Shown piece by piece: positions 60,540 through 64,000 of a DNA stretch of 64,000 bases (position 1 is the stretch's first letter; each line of letters opens with the position of its first letter). The stretch comes from Lepidostoma basale (lineage: Eukaryota; Arthropoda; Insecta; Trichoptera; Lepidostomatidae), in contig JAHDVF020001348.1 in NCBI GenBank assembly GCA_022606425.2, positions 1,183,001 to 1,247,000 on the forward strand. Direction: 5' to 3'. A program made the position numbers and the translations under genes. The notes under the pieces were generated by a model that saw only the letters and a program-made list of their open reading frames with translations, searched no databases and was not told the origin of the DNA.

Positions 60540-63500
60540 CAGCTTGAGAGAGGCGGGCCTCGCCGTGAGCCCCGTCAAGATGGAGGAGCAGATGGAAAAC
60601 CTTATGAAGCTTAACACTCTCTTGCCCAGCCTCAAGAAAGACATTATCCGGTATATCCAACTGGGCTTCTCCAGGGGTGGAAGGATTGGATCCGACGAAA
60701 AGACATGGATACAAATGGTCAATATATACTGGGAGACAATTCATCCCGGCCAGGCACCTTATATCAGCGACCACGATTGGGAAATCATGAAAGATGAAGA
60801 TATTGTTGATAATGATAACGCTATCCAATCACAGCTTGAAACTTTTCAACGACAAGTTTTAACCATAGCTGGAGAAAACTATTGCGACGATGATGACAAC
60901 GAAGTTTCTAACGACGAAGACAATTTAGATAACCCAAATAACATAGAGCTTTTGGTAGTTATAGGCGAAGTGGAAGAAATGCGAGCCATCAACCAATCTA
61001 ATGCTCTCAACAATGGTACCGAGAAAACTAGCAAATACGATTCACAGGGACCTCACACATCCCAACATGCAAAACCCGCATGCAACACTAACACACAAGA
61101 AGTTACCCTGAAACTTCTTCCAGAAACGGAAAAAGTCATCCCAGAAACTAAAGATTCCCCAGAAAAAGAGGTTTTCAGGGAAAAAGATGTTTCCACAGAA
61201 ACCGAGATTATGAGAGAAACAAACGTTTTTCCAGTAACACAAGTTTCCACAGGAACAGAAGTTTCCCCAGAAACCATGGAATATTCCTCAGAAGAAGTAA
61301 TGGAGACAGATTTGCCTAAAACGTTGTCTCTCACAAGCTTAAACGTTGAAATTACTTCTCAAGAAAGCACGCAGAACGAGAACGTTACAGAAATGGACAC
61401 CTTCGAACCAATAGAAGGAAACGATAATCGTGGAATAAATAACATTGATGAAAATCCAAACAATCAAGACAGAAATCCAGAAGCTTCTAACCAAATTCAT
61501 AGTACTCTTAACACCCCCGCTTCCAGAGATAGCGCGCCAGATATGAATTTCCCGGAACATGTGATCAATCAAGAGGCTTCTCACGATACAGCAAATAAAC
61601 CCTCTAAATCTCAATCTTCCCGGAACAACGAAGATGCTTCGATTTCGAGAAAAACGTCTTCCACCATCGAATCGTCAATTATGATTTTACCTCTCGACGA
61701 TAATTTGATCAACGGTAAAATAAGGTTAAATCCGTACGATAATCCGCCACAAGAAAACAAAAATGTTAACCAATACTCGTTATACGATCTAGACCTTTGG
61801 ACACAATGCGCTTATCTCAAAGTCGACTGGTCTTCAGATTCAAGTATTTACTCTATATTAAATATGGTGTTTCTCACGGCGTATATTAGACAAACCTACA
61901 AAGGAATCTGGCGTGGCGATGATGCGATTATGTATTTTTTTTATTCTAATCCCGATTTCCAAGATTTCTGCTGGGAAAATTCGTTGATTAAAAGACTTAT
62001 TGATTTGGCATACAATTGGATTCAATCTTTTAACAAGCTGTTTGCGAAAATTACTCAAAGTGATATTTTTAATATTTTATACGACTTGTATTTTCGACAC
62101 AATTGCCACAATCCAATAAGGAAAGAAGACATCAAGATAGAAGTTATTAAAGAAGAAATCATCGAAGATTCCGTTACTCAAAAGCCGGAAGGTGAGGAAG
62201 CCAACATAACTGGCGCGGAGAGCACACTTGGAAGTAATTCCGCCCTTGGGGTTTGTCCAAGTGTGACCCAGGTAGCCGAGCGGAATAATAACTGCCAAAG
62301 TTTCATTTGTTCCAATCATTGCACTAACCATATTGAGCAACCACATGCGGTTAACTCTTCTGATACAAGTACGATCCATGCACCTTGTGATTGTCCCCCA
62401 TCCGAAGCTTCCAGTATGCCTTTACAACGAGCGTCGGTTATTACCTCAATTACTTCACAATCTCAAGGCAGTGGGCTGAAACTTGAAACCGAGCAAATGA
62501 GTACTCAAAGCACTAAGCAGCTGTTTAAGGTCTCATGCGATCATAAAGAACAGGTGGTTGGTATACACATGAATCACGAGCAGTTCATCCCTAGGCAATG
62601 GTTACCCGGGGTTCATCCTAATGACAGACAACTGGTTGGGGTTAGCACCCAGAATCAACAACCATATATAAGCAATCCATCGAATCACCAACAACGAATG
62701 ATGAATGCTACACAACAAACGCTAGATATGTCTAGTCACCAACAGTCAATGAACGCACCCATGACTGAACAACCAAATGTTCCACTAGACATATCCCCAA
62801 GCCACCAACAAGCCGCTGGCTCAACTATTAATCTCCAAACACGATTGACTAGTGCCCCCGACCACAATCAGCCGTTAAGCGTTAGTTCACAAGAGTATCA
62901 AATCAATTCAATTGATTCTACTGATCGACGCACGGTGGACGGCATCCCTCGGAATCGCAAACGACGATTTAGCAGTATTACCTCAAGCGTTCCATCGGAA
63001 GAAACAACCTCGAGTTACCAACAACAGTTGGTCGATATGCGCTCGAGTGATCAACAATTAAATATGTCACCTATTGACATTCAGCAGTTAATAAATGTGT
63101 CTTCGGAATATCAACATAAATTGATTAGTACACGATCCAATCGACATACGATGCTGCCCAGTTCAGTAGATGAAAATCGAAGACCGATCAATATAACACC
63201 AAACAAAGAATACCCGGAAGCGACAACCCCGCGTCACCAACAACTGTTGGATATATCCTCAGAATACCAGCAATTGGCCCCACCAGATCTTGAACAACAA
63301 TTGACCGGTTCATATATTGATTATCAAAATCAATTGACCGGTGTTTCTAATGATTACCAGCCGTTTAGCGATGTACCTATGGATTATCGGCAGAATTTGT
63401 TCAATAATCCAAACACTGTGGATAGTTCTTTGGACAACCAACGACGATCAGTCGATGGAGCCCCCGTAAATCAAAATTCAATAAATGTGCCCATGGATCA

Positions 63501-64000
63501 CCAACAAGAAACAATTCGCATGTTTTCAGACCAACAGCAGTTGACAGGCACATCTGTTGGTAATCAAAATCGGATGGGCGAAATTCCCAAAGACCATCAA
63601 CCACAATGGAGTTTTTCTTCGCAGTATCAACATAAGTTGGTTGATTCACAACCTTTTAATAGTGTCCCTCAACAACAAATGACCACACATATTCCAGATA
63701 ACCGACAACATTTAGCTGGAGGGACCTCGACTACTATTGGACAAACGTTGACTGAGGTTAATACTACCACACAACAAATGGCTGGCGTGCACCAAGGTAG
63801 TCATCAACTCACCAATGTACTTCCAGACCGACAATCGAATTTCGGTAATCTTTCGAGTAATCTACAACAAACAGATATTTCCACGCTTCCAAATAAAAAA
63901 CAACATTTCAATATAGATTTATCCGTGTTTCCCAGTGTTAAAGAATATTTCACAGGTACACTAGTAGACCACAAAACAGGAGAAAACCTAGTACACGCCA
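60540..64000 (+). CDS. host gene, long coding exon, unknown protein, runs off the window
   Basis: A single frame from 60540 to the window edge holds no stop over 1153 complete codons. Joined to exon 1, residues are: 40-140 helical, with KMEEQMENLMKLNTLLPSLK and TWIQMVNIYWETIHP; about 155 an acidic patch CDDDDNEVSNDED; 230-300 Glu/Thr/Pro-rich with recurring V-x-P/T-ETE units; 455-565 a compact aromatic segment starting DLDLWTQCAYLKVDW and followed by IKIEVIKEE, which contains two matches to the sumoylation consensus; 743-1159 a Gln/Ser/Asn-rich array of degenerate units like SSxHQQQLxxxP; RNRKRR at 843-848, a possible nuclear signal. No signal peptide or membrane segment is seen. I do not know this protein. 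Composition and basic cluster suggest a nuclear, perhaps chromatin or transcription, role; that is only a guess. The C-terminus is outside the window. Confidence 0.85.
62650..63900 (+). repeat. coding array of degenerate Gln-rich repeats
   Basis: Within the long exon, units of about 12-14 residues recur with the pattern (S/P)-x-(D/N/E)-(H/Y)-Q-x-x-L, e.g. SNHQQRM, SSHQQSM, SSYQQQL, SSDQQLN, SSEYQHK, PRHQQLL, SSEYQQL and PMDHQQE. Codons differ between units, so the array is old or selected at protein level. Confidence 0.7.

Noticed and set aside
61042..62379. Several minus-strand frames opposite the long host exon
   Set aside because: They are shadows of the continuous plus-strand frame and show no motifs.

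Overview
The window looks like nuclear DNA of an insect or close arthropod relative. It is AT-rich, carries interstitial TTAGG/CCTAA arrays (the common arthropod telomere repeat), has an R1-clade retrotransposon sitting in such an array, and holds many mariner, hAT, pogo, Tc1, gypsy and non-LTR elements of types usual in insects. I cannot name the species or order.

One host gene explains most of the window. A short first coding exon at 8906-9021 (+) ends in a GT donor after two bases of a codon. A very long coding exon starts at 60540 after a good AG acceptor, in the matching phase, and stays open to the window edge at 64000. This gives at least 1192 residues of a protein I do not recognise: a helical N-terminus, an acidic and Glu/Thr/Pro-rich stretch, one compact hydrophobic segment, then a Gln-rich array of degenerate short repeats. 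The 51.5 kb between the exons would be one intron made almost wholly of transposable elements.

Layout. 1-660: decayed CXC-type cysteine-rich fragment. 1162-5466: TTAGG arrays and an R1-clade element (-) with an intact 989-codon ORF2 but most of ORF1 deleted. 5467-8787: MITEs, a SINE-like element, a decayed gag. 8788-9021: upstream ORF and exon 1. 9276-42808: about 20 pieces of one dominant non-LTR family (here 'family C', 3' tail TTAG repeats), five other non-LTR families, mariner, hAT, Tc1 and pogo elements, several nested with visible target-site duplications. 42874-50093: a complete Ty3/gypsy element with 345-bp LTRs that read as identical, gag, pro-pol, a UUUAAAC slip site in the overlap and a decayed env-like region. 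50094-60285: more MITEs and LINE pieces. 60540-64000: the long host exon.

Two patterns cut across families. First, a SINE-like element ('B') ends in the same roughly 55-bp 3' tail as family C, as expected if it is copied by the C-encoded reverse transcriptase. Second, at least seven dispersed hairpin or palindromic elements share a fold resembling a minimal type I hammerhead ribozyme, always with one extra base before helix II. This is the best candidate here for an undescribed system.
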